A stretch of 39,766 nucleotides of DNA from an uncultured Eubacteriales bacterium (GTDB taxonomy: Bacteria > Bacillota > Clostridia > Christensenellales > UBA1242): the NCBI GenBank assembly GCA_900321185.1, contig ONVD01000046.1:1-39766 (forward strand). Direction: 5' to 3'. A model generated the notes under the pieces. It did not search any database. It was given only the letters and a program-made list of their open reading frames with translations, and had not been told where the DNA came from. A program made the position numbers and the translations under genes. This document shows positions 24,683-34,567 of this stretch, piece after piece; position 1 is the first letter of the stretch, and each line of letters begins with the position of its first letter.

Positions 24683-26896
24683 ATGGAAATTATAGATAGT
24701 CTCAATCAAGAACAACGCGCTCCAGTTTTGCAGACCGAAGGCGCTGTACTAGTTACTGCTGGTGCTGGTAGTGGCAAAACTAGGCTGTTGACACACCGCA
24801 TAGCGTATCTAATTTGCGAAAAAAAAGTGAACCCACGTAATATATTGGCAATAACTTTTACCAACAAAGCAGCCAACGAAATGAAGACAAGGGTTGAACG
24901 TATGGTGCCAAATGCACAAGATGTGTGGATATCTACATTTCATAGTATGTGTGTTAAAATTTTGCGCCACAACATAAGCAAACTCGATGGTTACGACTCA
25001 AATTTTAGTATTTACACAGATACCGAAAAAGACAAGGTACTCAAGCTTATCTGTGCTGAGTTTGGTATCTTTGATGATAGTACAAAAAAGAACTTACTAT
25101 TCCATATATCTAATATTAAGAACAGCAATATGTCACTTGATGCGTACATTAAGAATAACTTAGGAATTGTGGACCCAGACTTGTTTGGTGACGTTTACAA
25201 AAAATACAACGAAACACTGCACAAGTGCAATGCGTTAGATTTTGATGACTTGTTAATCAAAACCTACGAATTGTTGCATGATTTTGACGATGTTAGAACA
25301 TATTACCAAAATTTGTTTAGATATATCCATGTTGATGAGTTTCAGGATACTAACACGGTGCAGTATGACATAGCTAGTATTCTTGCGCGTAAATGGGGCA
25401 ATATCCTAGTTGTGGGTGATGAAGACCAATGTATCTATGGTTGGCGTGGTGCTAACATAGAGAATATTATCAATTTTAAACGTGATTTTCCAAATGTCAA
25501 AGTATTTAAACTAGAGCAAAACTATCGCTCTACAAAAAAGATTTTGGATAAAGCTAACCAAGTGATAGCAAATAACGAACAACGCCTAAAAAAGACTTTG
25601 TGGACTGACAACGAGTCTGGAGCGGATGTGTGTTGTTATATTGCAGACAGTGACCGTAATGAAGCTGAGTATGTCACTAGGACTATACATTCTTTAGTCA
25701 AAGAGGACGGATACAGTTACAAAGATATAGCTATACTAATGAGATACAATGCTCCATCTAGGCTGTTTGAAGAGAGCCTTTTGCAGTACAACATACCTTA
25801 CAAAATGTTAGGTGGCTTTAAGTTTTTTGAACGTGTGGAGATAAAAAATATAATTGCATATATTCGTGCCATAGTAAATCAAAAAGATAACGAAAGTTTG
25901 TTACGTATAATCAACTACCCAAAACGAGGTATTGGGGATAGTGTAATTAACGAGCTACGTAGTTTAGTCGTTTCTGAGAGTTATATTGATGGTATAAAAC
26001 ATTTAGAAAATTATTCTTTTAGCCCAAGTGTAGCAAAAAAACTAGCGTTATTTAGACAAGTATATCTGAATCTGGAAGAACATTCACAAACACAAGACGT
26101 TAAAGACTTTGTTAAATACCTTGTTGATACAATTAACTTTGTAGGACAATATGACCCAAATGATGAAGAAGACTACAATAAGATACAGAATATTGAGCAG
26201 TTTTTGGCAAGTGTTAATGACTTTGTAAACAATAACCCAGAGGCTACTTTGTCAGATTACCTAGAGTCAATTACTTTGGTTAGTGATATAGATACTCTAG
26301 AAGATGATAACAATAGTGTACTTATTAGTACTGTACATGCAGTAAAGGGGCTGGAGTTTAAGGTGGTCTTTATTGTAGCACTCGAAAATGGTATGTTCCC
26401 AATCATTCGTGCAGGTGATAGGCCAAGTGATATCGAGGAAGAACGAAGATTGATGTATGTTGCTATTACTCGTGCTCAAGAGAGGCTATTCTTGACAATG
26501 GCAAGGCGTAGATATCTATACAATCAAATTAAATATCAAGACATGAGCCCTTTTTTGGAAGAAATGGGTTTTGCTAATAACAGTTATGGATTTAACTCTA
26601 GATTTGAGGATTATCATAGGTCATATGGTGCGAATAAAGATTTGTATACAACTCAACCAACTGTCAAAGATAATACTAGCATCCAAGACATGTTTAAGTC
26701 TAAGATTCAATCTCAAAAAAAAGACTTGTCAATGTATACAATGGGTACAAAGGTATTGCACCCAAAGTTTGGTGTCGGTGTTATCATTGATGACTCACAC
26801 CTTAACGACAATAGCACTGTTACAATCAACTTTGACATTGTGGGCAACAAGACACTTAGTCTTGATTATGCACCACTTCAAATATTAAAAAAATAG
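24683..26896 (+). CDS. pcrA: ATP-dependent DNA helicase PcrA/UvrD
   Basis: PcrA is a 3'-5' superfamily 1A helicase for repair, rolling-circle replication and removal of proteins from DNA. The 737-residue protein has motif Q/I (LNQEQRAPVL, TAGAGSGKTRLL), Ia (ITFTNKAANEM), II (VDEFQDTN), III (VVGDEDQCIYGWRGA), IV (LEQNYRST), V (STVHAVKGLEFKVVF) and VI (EERRLMYVAITRAQERL). The C-terminal 60 residues (VLHPKFGVGVIIDD) form the Tudor-like tail that binds RNA polymerase in Gram-positive PcrA. It is followed by ligA after 9 bases, an arrangement also known in Bacillus. Confidence 0.98.
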   Translation: MEIIDSLNQEQRAPVLQTEGAVLVTAGAGSGKTRLLTHRIAYLICEKKVNPRNILAITFTNKAANEMKTRVERMVPNAQDVWISTFHSMCVKILRHNISKLDGYDSNFSIYTDTEKDKVLKLICAEFGIFDDSTKKNLLFHISNIKNSNMSLDAYIKNNLGIVDPDLFGDVYKKYNETLHKCNALDFDDLLIKTYELLHDFDDVRTYYQNLFRYIHVDEFQDTNTVQYDIASILARKWGNILVVGDEDQCIYGWRGANIENIINFKRDFPNVKVFKLEQNYRSTKKILDKANQVIANNEQRLKKTLWTDNESGADVCCYIADSDRNEAEYVTRTIHSLVKEDGYSYKDIAILMRYNAPSRLFEESLLQYNIPYKMLGGFKFFERVEIKNIIAYIRAIVNQKDNESLLRIINYPKRGIGDSVINELRSLVVSESYIDGIKHLENYSFSPSVAKKLALFRQVYLNLEEHSQTQDVKDFVKYLVDTINFVGQYDPNDEEDYNKIQNIEQFLASVNDFVNNNPEATLSDYLESITLVSDIDTLEDDNNSVLISTVHAVKGLEFKVVFIVALENGMFPIIRAGDRPSDIEEERRLMYVAITRAQERLFLTMARRRYLYNQIKYQDMSPFLEEMGFANNSYGFNSRFEDYHRSYGANKDLYTTQPTVKDNTSIQDMFKSKIQSQKKDLSMYTMGTKVLHPKFGVGVIIDDSHLNDNSTVTINFDIVGNKTLSLDYAPLQILKK

Positions 26897-26905
26897 GAGT
26901 AAACA

Positions 26906-28864
26906 ATGTTAGATAATAAGACCAAGCAAGAGATAGAGGCACTTGTTAAAGATTTGAATAAATACAACTATTACTATCATGTGTTAGACAAACCGATTAT
27001 ATCTGACGGAGAGTATGACAAGTTGTACTATCATCTAGTCGACTTAGAAAAGCAAACAGGATACGTTTTGCCAGACAGTCCAACGCAACGAGTGGGTGAC
27101 GAGGTTAAAGAAGGTTTTTCAAAAGTTCATCACGAAAAGCAACTTTTTAGTCTAGACAAAGCGCAAAATTTTGAAGAGTTACAACATTGGTATGACGGAG
27201 TCGTGCAAAAATTTCCAGATTCAACATTTACTATAGAATACAAGTTTGACGGGCTTAGGTTGGCACTCACTTACGAGGGCGGTTTGTTAAAAATAGGTGC
27301 TACTCGAGGTAATGGATTGGTTGGTGAAGATGTGACTGCCCAAGTCAAGACTATCCGTAGTGTCCCTTTGTCTATACCCTTTAAAGGTAAGATAATAATA
27401 GAGGGTGAAGGTATTATGCTAATTAGCGAACTTGACAAATACAATCTAAAGTCCGATGATGGTCTAAAGAATGCTCGAAATGCTGTTGCTGGTGCTATTA
27501 GAAATCTTGACCCCAAAGTGACAGCTAGCCGTAATCTTGACTTTTTTGCTTATGGAGTGCCATATATTGAAAATAAACAGTTTGCCACCCAGGTAGAGTT
27601 ACGGCAGTTTTTGATGGACAATCACTTTTTGGTTGGTAACTTTTTTGAAGTGCGAAAAGATATCAAAGATATAGAAGATGTGGTTAGTCACATAGGAAAT
27701 ATACGCAACTCCATAGACATTTTGATTGACGGAGCAGTCGTCAAACTAAACGAAATACCAAATCGCGAAAAGTTGGGATACACTATTCGTTTTCCAAAAT
27801 GGGCACTGGCATACAAATTCCCACCACTAGAGGTTACTACGACTTTACGTAAAGTTATTTGGCAAGTTGGTAGGACAGGCAAACTGACGCCACTAGCGGT
27901 ATTAGACCCAGTTGATATTGCAGGAGCAACAGTCAAGCGTGCTACATTGAACAATTGGGACGATATTCAGCGTAAAAAAGTAAAGATAAATGCTCGCGTG
28001 TTCTTGCGTCGTAGCAACGAAGTAATTCCAGAAATATTAGGCGTTGCCCAACAAGATGACAGTTGTGTGGAGATAACCAAACCTACAGTTTGTCCAAGTT
28101 GCCATACGCCACTAGTACAAGACGGAGTAAATATTTATTGTCCAAATATTTATAAATGTCCCGAACAACTAAAGGAACGTATAATACACTTTTGCTCACG
28201 CGACGCTATGAATATAGAAGGTATACGAGACAAGACAATTGATGAAATGTACGACAAACTAGATATCAAAACTGTAGCAGACCTATATACCCTAAACGAA
28301 GAAAAGTTATTAAAGTTAGATAAATTTAAAGATAAAAAAGCAAATAATATAGTGCAGTCATTAAAAAAGTCCAAACAGGCAAACTATCCTAACTTTATCT
28401 TTGCATTAGGTATTGATAATGTGGGTATAAAGACCGCAAAGGACTTGGCAAAAAATTTTAAGACATTTGACGAGTTACGGCATGCCAATGTAGAAAGCCT
28501 TAGCCAAATCAAGGATATAGGTCTAATAGTTGCACAAAGCATTGTCGATTATTTTAAGGATGAATACAACAAAGAGATTATAGATAAATTGTTTAGTTGT
28601 GGAGTACAAATCGTATATCCAACAAAGAGTGCCTCGTCTAAGTTTGATAATATGACGTTTGTTTTGACAGGAACGTTACCAACGCTTACACGTGCAGAGG
28701 CAACTAAAATGATAGAGGATAACGGTGGACGTGTATCCACATCTGTTAGCAAACAAACTACTTATGTCCTACTTGGTGAAGATGCTGGCTCAAAACTAGC
28801 TAAAGCAATGGCACTGGGTGTAAAGACTATTAGCGAAGAAGAGTTTTTAGCAATGCTAAAATGA
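26906..28864 (+). CDS. ligA: NAD-dependent DNA ligase LigA
   Basis: LigA seals nicks using NAD. The 652-residue protein has domain Ia (YNYYYHVLDKPIISDGEYD), the adenylation motif with nucleotide-accepting Lys (EYKFDGLRL, Lys near 113), GDGRVGEDVT-type sequence as GNGLVGEDVT, an OB-fold, a four-Cys zinc finger (CPSCHTPL ... YCPN ... KCPEQ), helix-hairpin-helix repeats and a C-terminal BRCT domain (FVLTGTLPTLTRAEA ... GGRVSTSVSKQT). Order and length are standard. It starts after TAGGAG, 9 bases from pcrA, and is probably cotranscribed with it. Confidence 0.98.
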   Translation: MLDNKTKQEIEALVKDLNKYNYYYHVLDKPIISDGEYDKLYYHLVDLEKQTGYVLPDSPTQRVGDEVKEGFSKVHHEKQLFSLDKAQNFEELQHWYDGVVQKFPDSTFTIEYKFDGLRLALTYEGGLLKIGATRGNGLVGEDVTAQVKTIRSVPLSIPFKGKIIIEGEGIMLISELDKYNLKSDDGLKNARNAVAGAIRNLDPKVTASRNLDFFAYGVPYIENKQFATQVELRQFLMDNHFLVGNFFEVRKDIKDIEDVVSHIGNIRNSIDILIDGAVVKLNEIPNREKLGYTIRFPKWALAYKFPPLEVTTTLRKVIWQVGRTGKLTPLAVLDPVDIAGATVKRATLNNWDDIQRKKVKINARVFLRRSNEVIPEILGVAQQDDSCVEITKPTVCPSCHTPLVQDGVNIYCPNIYKCPEQLKERIIHFCSRDAMNIEGIRDKTIDEMYDKLDIKTVADLYTLNEEKLLKLDKFKDKKANNIVQSLKKSKQANYPNFIFALGIDNVGIKTAKDLAKNFKTFDELRHANVESLSQIKDIGLIVAQSIVDYFKDEYNKEIIDKLFSCGVQIVYPTKSASSKFDNMTFVLTGTLPTLTRAEATKMIEDNGGRVSTSVSKQTTYVLLGEDAGSKLAKAMALGVKTISEEEFLAMLK

Positions 28865-28893
28865 TTGACAGATTTTGAAGTGTGTGGTAGAGT
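28865..28893 (+). promoter_or_regulatory. Promoter of gatCAB
   Basis: TTGACA (28865-28870) begins right after the ligA stop codon; a 17-base spacer leads to TAGAGT (28888-28893). This would let gatCAB-rpoZ-priA be transcribed separately from pcrA-ligA. Confidence 0.6.
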
Positions 28894-28923
28894 TTAGTCA
28901 GATTGGATATAAGGAGATAACAA

Positions 28924-29211
28924 ATGGACTTTAGTATAAAAGATGCTGAAAAGTTAGCAAAATTATCAAGGCTAGAATTTACTGATGATGAATTACAGCA
29001 ATTTTCAAAAGAGTTTGATTCAATTTTACAACAAGTTTCTCTTATTAATACTGTAGATGTATCAAATATTGAGTTAAAAGAAGATGAGCAAATAGATATT
29101 ACCAAGTTACGACAAGACACTGTATGCGACACTTTTACACAAGAGCAAGTTATACAAAATGCTCCAGAGAAAAAAGATGGAGCATTCTTAGTGCCTTTGA
29201 CGGTAGAGTAG
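28924..29211 (+). CDS. gatC: Asp/Glu-tRNA amidotransferase subunit C
   Basis: GatC is the small chaperone-like subunit that bridges GatA and GatB. The 95-residue protein has the family pattern VxxLAxLxL near the start (AEKLAKLSRLEF), DELQQFSKEFDSILQQV in the helix pair, and LRQDTV followed by a C-terminal segment with APEKKDGAFLVPLTVE, which matches the conserved APExxxGFFxVPxVxE ending. It follows AAGGAG and lies 9 bases from gatA. Confidence 0.95.
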   Translation: MDFSIKDAEKLAKLSRLEFTDDELQQFSKEFDSILQQVSLINTVDVSNIELKEDEQIDITKLRQDTVCDTFTQEQVIQNAPEKKDGAFLVPLTVE

Positions 29212-29220
29212 GAGGAAATA

Positions 29221-30663
29221 ATGAATTATTTGGATATGGACTTGTGTGAAGTTGTGGAACTTGTAAAGCAAAAAAAAGTAACAAGCGAAGAGCTTACACG
29301 TGAGTGCTTGGATAGAATAAAGCAAACAGAGTCACTAAATGCACTAAATTGCGTATATGCAGATGAGGCATTAAAGCGAGCTAGAGAGATAGACCAACGT
29401 ATCAGGCGAGGCGAAGACGTAGGAGTGCTTGGTGGTGTGCCAATCGTGATAAAAGATAATATAAACATGCTAGATACAAAGACCACTTGCTCCAGTAAGT
29501 TTTTGGAGAACTATGTATCTCCATATAACGCTACTGTTGTACAAAAGCTTTTAGACTCGGGGGCGGTTGTTATTGCAAAAGCCAACATGGACGAATTTGC
29601 AATGGGTAGTAGTAACGAAAATTCTGCGTTTGGTCCTGTCAAAAATCCGATTGACCCAACACGAGTACCAGGTGGCTCGAGTGGAGGGTCGGCTTGTACG
29701 GTGGCTAGTCATCAATGTTTTGGCGCATTAGGCACTGACACTGGTGGCTCAATTCGAGAGCCTGCAAGTTTTTGTGGAGTGGTTGGTCTCAAGCCTACAT
29801 ATGGTCGTGTATCAAGGTATGGCGTCGTTGCTTTTGCGAGCAGTCTTGACCAAGTAGGACCTCTTACGCGTAGTGTTAGAGACAGTGCGTTGTTACTTAG
29901 TGTGATTTCTGGTGCTGACCAACATGATATGACTACTGCTCAGACACCTGTGGACAGTTATCTAACTGATATAGATAAAGGTGTTAAAGGTATTAAGATT
30001 GGCGTACCAAAACAATTCTTTACAGATAAATTAAACAAAGAAGTAAGAGATGCTCTAGACCAAGCGTTAGAGACATACAAAACAATGGGTGCAACAATTG
30101 TCCCAGTGGACTTAAAATCTGTAGATACGGCATTGGCAGTCTATTACATCATATCTAGTGCCGAGGCTGCCAGCAATCTAGCAAGATTTGATGGTATAAA
30201 ATACGGCAGACGTGCTAATGACTACAAGGATTTGGTTGACCTCTATTACAAATCACGCACCCAAGGGTTTGGCAAAGAGGTAAAACGTCGCATTATGCTG
30301 GGTAACTATGTTTTGTCTAGTGGTTACTTTGATGCATTTTACAACAAAGCAAAACGTGTACAAAAAGTAATTAGGCAAGAATTTTTGGATGCATTCAAAC
30401 AATGTGATGTAATATTAGCACCGACAACGGCAACAGTTGCGTTTAAATTAGGGGAAAAGTCACAAGACCCAGTGGCAATGTATCTATCAGATATATTTAC
30501 TGTCCCTGTTAATATTGCTGGCATACCATCTATGAGTTTACCTTGTGGTAAAAATGTTGAAGGTTTGCCAATTGGTATGCAAATTATGGCAAAACATTTT
30601 GACGAAAAGACGATATTTAGAGTAGCGAATGCGTTTGAACAAGCAAAAAAGGAGGCACTATAA
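29221..30663 (+). CDS. gatA: Asp/Glu-tRNA amidotransferase subunit A
   Basis: GatA is the amidase subunit that frees ammonia from glutamine for converting Glu-tRNA(Gln) (and Asp-tRNA(Asn)). The 480-residue protein shows the Ser-cis-Ser-Lys triad: Lys in IVIKDNI (about residue 79), Ser in PGGSSGGSACTV and the catalytic Ser in DTGGSIREPASFCG. It is standard in length. It starts after TAGGAGG; its stop codon overlaps the gatB start by one base (TAATG), suggesting translational coupling. Confidence 0.98.
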   Translation: MNYLDMDLCEVVELVKQKKVTSEELTRECLDRIKQTESLNALNCVYADEALKRAREIDQRIRRGEDVGVLGGVPIVIKDNINMLDTKTTCSSKFLENYVSPYNATVVQKLLDSGAVVIAKANMDEFAMGSSNENSAFGPVKNPIDPTRVPGGSSGGSACTVASHQCFGALGTDTGGSIREPASFCGVVGLKPTYGRVSRYGVVAFASSLDQVGPLTRSVRDSALLLSVISGADQHDMTTAQTPVDSYLTDIDKGVKGIKIGVPKQFFTDKLNKEVRDALDQALETYKTMGATIVPVDLKSVDTALAVYYIISSAEAASNLARFDGIKYGRRANDYKDLVDLYYKSRTQGFGKEVKRRIMLGNYVLSSGYFDAFYNKAKRVQKVIRQEFLDAFKQCDVILAPTTATVAFKLGEKSQDPVAMYLSDIFTVPVNIAGIPSMSLPCGKNVEGLPIGMQIMAKHFDEKTIFRVANAFEQAKKEAL

Positions 30664-32078
30664 TGGCAGAATACGAAGCAGTGATTGGACTAGAAGTCCA
30701 CAGCGAATTAAATACAAAGACGAAATGCTTTTGTGCCTGCAAAAACGAATTTGGTGCTGAGCCAAATACCCATTGTTGCCCTGTGTGTATAGGCTTGCCA
30801 GGTGCTTTGCCTGTACTAAATCAAGAGGCACTAAAAAAAGCGATAACAATGGGACTTGCGGTTGGCTGTACAATTAACAATTATTCTGTATTTGAACGAA
30901 AAAACTACTATTATCCAGATTTGCCGAAAGCCTACCAAATATCTCAAATGGTACACCCTATATGTTTGGGTGGGCATATTGATATCAACATTAATGGTAA
31001 GCCTAAGACTATACGTCTAAATCATATACATCTAGAAGAAGATGCTGGTAAATTAATACATGACAATGATGGCACAATGGTAGACTACAATCGTGGAGGA
31101 GTGCCACTTATTGAAATGGTTTCCGAGCCTGATATGAACAGTGCCGAAGAGGCGGTTGCTTTTTTAGAAAAGATTAGACAGATTTTACTATACACAGGCG
31201 TAAGCAATGCTAGGATGCAAGAAGGTAACATTCGTTGTGATGTAAATGTATCTGTACACCAAAAAGGTACTCCGCTTGGTACTCGTGCAGAACTCAAAAA
31301 TATTAATTCATTCCGTGCCGTTGAACGCTCTATAAAATACGAAGTAGACAGACAGATTGACGTAATAGAAAGTGGTGGCAAGGTTGTGCAAGAAACTCGA
31401 CGTTGGGATGATGACAAAGGTCAGACATTCACAATGCGTACAAAAGAAGACAGTCAAGATTATCGCTATTTTCCTGACCCTGATATTTTGCCAATACATG
31501 TTAGCGACGAATATGTGGCAAACATAAGGGCAACACTACCAAAATTACCTGAGCAACGCAAACAAGACTATATGCAAATAGGGTTAAACGAACAAGATGC
31601 CGACTTGTTAGTGTCTAACAAAGTGTTCTCAGATTATTTTGATGCTGTTTGTGCTATTTATAACGAACCAAAGTTTGTATGCAACTGGATAACAAGTGAA
31701 GTATTTAAACGTCTAAATACTGAGGAAGACGAAGATATTAATATCCCAGTCTGCGCCAATAACCTAGCGAAATTATTAAAGATGTACAAAGATGGTGTGA
31801 TTAATCAAGCAGGTGCTAGGCAGGTGTTTGATGAAATTTGGATTCATGATTCTGACCCAGTAGAGATTGTAGACAAGCAGGGGTTAAAGCAACTTAGCGA
31901 TACTTCGGCACTAGAAGACGTGCTCAAAAAGATTATGGTAGATAACCCTGATGCTGTTGAAAGTTTCAAAAATGGTAATACAAAATTGGCTAGCTTTTTT
32001 GTAGGACAAGTTATGAAAGCTACAAAAGGAAAAGCGAACCCCAAGATAATAAACGAATTATTGTCAAAATTAATGTAA
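30663..32078 (+). CDS. gatB: Asp/Glu-tRNA amidotransferase subunit B
   Basis: GatB phosphorylates and amidates the mischarged aminoacyl-tRNA with ammonia from GatA. The 471-residue protein has the opening VIGLEVHSELNTKTKCFC with a Cys pair, the CCPVCIGLPGALPVLN zinc/catalytic-site segment, GIQISQ-type YPDLPKAYQISQ, HLEEDAGKLIHD, and the EIKNINSF-type AELKNINSFR. The C-terminal YqeY-like tail (NPKIINELLSKLM) binds tRNA. Complete gatCAB suggests dependence on the indirect route to Gln-tRNA (and perhaps Asn-tRNA). Confidence 0.98.
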   Translation: MAEYEAVIGLEVHSELNTKTKCFCACKNEFGAEPNTHCCPVCIGLPGALPVLNQEALKKAITMGLAVGCTINNYSVFERKNYYYPDLPKAYQISQMVHPICLGGHIDININGKPKTIRLNHIHLEEDAGKLIHDNDGTMVDYNRGGVPLIEMVSEPDMNSAEEAVAFLEKIRQILLYTGVSNARMQEGNIRCDVNVSVHQKGTPLGTRAELKNINSFRAVERSIKYEVDRQIDVIESGGKVVQETRRWDDDKGQTFTMRTKEDSQDYRYFPDPDILPIHVSDEYVANIRATLPKLPEQRKQDYMQIGLNEQDADLLVSNKVFSDYFDAVCAIYNEPKFVCNWITSEVFKRLNTEEDEDINIPVCANNLAKLLKMYKDGVINQAGARQVFDEIWIHDSDPVEIVDKQGLKQLSDTSALEDVLKKIMVDNPDAVESFKNGNTKLASFFVGQVMKATKGKANPKIINELLSKLM

Positions 32079-32094
32079 AAAAGAGGTAATAATT

Positions 32095-32310
32095 ATGGAA
32101 GACCGTTTTAGTATGATGGAACCACCTATTGATGAATTGGTGAAAATCGTAGGTAATAAGTTTTTGCTCACAAGTTTAATTTCGGCTAGAGCCAAGGAGA
32201 TTAGTAATCAATATTTCTTAGGCGAACCATCTGATAGTGACCCAAAAGTTATTTCTATTGCGACTCGTGAGATTTATGAAGGGAAAGTAAAACCTAATAA
32301 AACCATGTAA
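32095..32310 (+). CDS. rpoZ: RNA polymerase omega subunit
   Basis: The 71-residue protein matches omega: a short N-terminus ending in PPIDELVKIVGNKFLL, the core ISARAKEI and a late helix with AIREI-type IATREIYEGKV. Omega helps fold the beta-prime subunit. It has GAGGT upstream, lies 16 bases after gatB and 11 bases before priA. In many relatives gmk and coaBC sit beside rpoZ and priA; they are absent here. Confidence 0.9.
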   Translation: MEDRFSMMEPPIDELVKIVGNKFLLTSLISARAKEISNQYFLGEPSDSDPKVISIATREIYEGKVKPNKTM

Positions 32311-32321
32311 GGTAGGGAACA

Positions 32322-34517
32322 ATGATTGCCGAGGTGATTGTTGATATCGCCAACTCTAATGTTGACAAAGTGTTTGATTATCTAGCTAAAGATGATACTA
32401 AACTTGGTAGTCGTGTAAGTATTCCTTTTGGAAAACGCACCATAGAGGGATACGTAATAGGATTAAAAACTACTAGTGATGTGCCAGCGGATAAACTAAA
32501 AAAAATAGGTGATTGCATAGATGATTATCCAGTGCTTACTCAAGAGTTGATAGATTTGGGTGATTTTATGTGTGCAACGAATCATTTGAGGCGCGTCGAT
32601 TGTATGCGCCTTTTTGTGCCTAGCCAATTACGTTCTCAAAAAACAAAGCCTTTGTTGATAAATTACGTCAAAACTTCGGATACTTTTGACAAACAAGCAC
32701 TTTTACAAGATGTTCGTGCCAATGCTACAAAACAGCGACAACTGATTGAATATTTGGAACCAACCAAAGAATATGCTCATGCGGAGTTATGCAAAAAGTT
32801 TGGGGCAAACAATATCTCCAAACTGTTAAGTATGGGTAGTCTTGTGACTTTGCAGAGGCACAAATTACGTAAACCTTATGTAGTAGACAAACTTGACAAG
32901 AGAGTGACGTTGACTGATAGTCAACAAAAGGTTGTGGATGATATTTTGTCTAATAGGCAAGGTGTACATCTAATCTTTGGAGTAACAGGTAGTGGTAAAA
33001 CCGAGGTCTACATGCATATTATTGCTCAAATCATTAGCGAGGGCAAGACTGCAATATTGCTAGTACCAGAGATATCTCTTACTCCACAAGTAATGGGCAA
33101 TTTTAAGGCACGTTTTGGTGATAATGTTGCTTTGTTGCATAGTGGTTTGAGTGATGGCGAAAGATTTGATGAATGGCAACGTATACGTGAAGGCGATGTC
33201 AAGATTGTGATAGGGGCGCGCAGTGCAATATTTGCACCATTAAAAAACATAGGTGCTATCATTTTGGATGAAGAGCATGACCCTAGTTACAAGTCTGAAA
33301 GTAACCCAAGATATCTCACGCATGATGTTGCTAAATTTCGTGCAGAATACAATCATTGTCCGTTGATTTTGGGTAGTGCTACGCCGTCATTAGAGAGTTT
33401 TTATAAGGCGAAACAGCAAGAGTATTTTTTACACGAATTACCTGTAAGAGCAAACAATAAGGCAATGCCTACCATACAGGTTGTAAATATGTGTGACGAA
33501 GTATTAAACGGTAATACTGGTATGTTTTCGCAACAGCTTCTAAATGACTTAACTTCTTGTGTTAGCAATAACAATCAAGCAATGTTATTTATCAACAGAC
33601 GTGGGCACAGTAGTTATATGATTTGTCGCGAATGTGGTTATATTCCCAAGTGCGAAGATTGTGATGTATCATTAGTGTATCACAGTGAAGATAATCAATT
33701 AAAATGCCATTACTGCAACAAACGTTACAAAGCTCTAACCAATTGCCCTAATTGTGGTAGTAGTTATATTCGTTATGGTACTATGGGTACACAAAGGGTA
33801 GTGGCAGAGTTACGTAAAATTTTTCCCAATGTCAAAATTTTGCGTATGGATAATGATACCACATCCACCAAAAACGCTCTAACAACATTGTTAACAGAAT
33901 TTGCTAACACCAAACCCTGTATTTTGGTGGGGACCCAAATGATAGCAAAAGGGCATGATTTTCCAGATGTTACACTTGTGGGTGTAATGAACGCAGATAT
34001 GAGTTTGCATTATAGCGATTTTCGTAGCCCCGAGCGTACATTTGAGCTAATCACTCAGGTGGCGGGTCGTGCTGGACGTGCAGACAAGGCGGGTAAAGTT
34101 GTTATTCAGACATATACACCTAGGCACTATATCTACAGATTCGTTGCAAACTACAATTACGAAGGTTTTTATAACAAAGAGATTAACTTGCGCCAAGTAA
34201 CGTCGTTTCCTCCATTCGCAAAAATCTTTCGCATTTTAATCTCAGGTGAAGACGAGGATAAGGTTAAGACCACAACAAAGGTAATTTTTGATAAAATAAA
34301 AGCTATCAAAAAGATGTTCTCTAGTGAGTTTTTGTATTATGAAGCGATGAAGTCACCTATAGGTCGCATTGAAAAAAAGTTTAGATATCAAATTTTAATG
34401 CGCATAAAACCTACTTATCAAGCGAAGATAGAAAAAGATGTCTACCAAATTGTAGATGACATTCACCCCAACGGTATACAGCTTTTTATTGAAGTTAACC
34501 CGTCAAATTTGTCATAG
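32322..34517 (+). CDS. priA: Primosomal protein N' (PriA helicase)
   Basis: PriA restarts collapsed replication forks. The 731-residue protein has the N-terminal 3'-binding domain (VSIPFGKRTIEGYVIGL), Walker A GVTGSGKTEVYM, Walker B LDEEHDPSYKS, an eight-Cys zinc region (CRECGYIPKCEDCD, CHYC, CPNCG) within the helicase core, and the late motif QVAGRAGRADK. Length and order are normal. The next gene in most Firmicutes would be def; here rsgA follows after 50 bases. Confidence 0.98.
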   Translation: MIAEVIVDIANSNVDKVFDYLAKDDTKLGSRVSIPFGKRTIEGYVIGLKTTSDVPADKLKKIGDCIDDYPVLTQELIDLGDFMCATNHLRRVDCMRLFVPSQLRSQKTKPLLINYVKTSDTFDKQALLQDVRANATKQRQLIEYLEPTKEYAHAELCKKFGANNISKLLSMGSLVTLQRHKLRKPYVVDKLDKRVTLTDSQQKVVDDILSNRQGVHLIFGVTGSGKTEVYMHIIAQIISEGKTAILLVPEISLTPQVMGNFKARFGDNVALLHSGLSDGERFDEWQRIREGDVKIVIGARSAIFAPLKNIGAIILDEEHDPSYKSESNPRYLTHDVAKFRAEYNHCPLILGSATPSLESFYKAKQQEYFLHELPVRANNKAMPTIQVVNMCDEVLNGNTGMFSQQLLNDLTSCVSNNNQAMLFINRRGHSSYMICRECGYIPKCEDCDVSLVYHSEDNQLKCHYCNKRYKALTNCPNCGSSYIRYGTMGTQRVVAELRKIFPNVKILRMDNDTTSTKNALTTLLTEFANTKPCILVGTQMIAKGHDFPDVTLVGVMNADMSLHYSDFRSPERTFELITQVAGRAGRADKAGKVVIQTYTPRHYIYRFVANYNYEGFYNKEINLRQVTSFPPFAKIFRILISGEDEDKVKTTTKVIFDKIKAIKKMFSSEFLYYEAMKSPIGRIEKKFRYQILMRIKPTYQAKIEKDVYQIVDDIHPNGIQLFIEVNPSNLS

Positions 34518-34567
34518 TATATTGCATAAATATACACATTCTTGAATAAATATAGGAGAATACTAAA

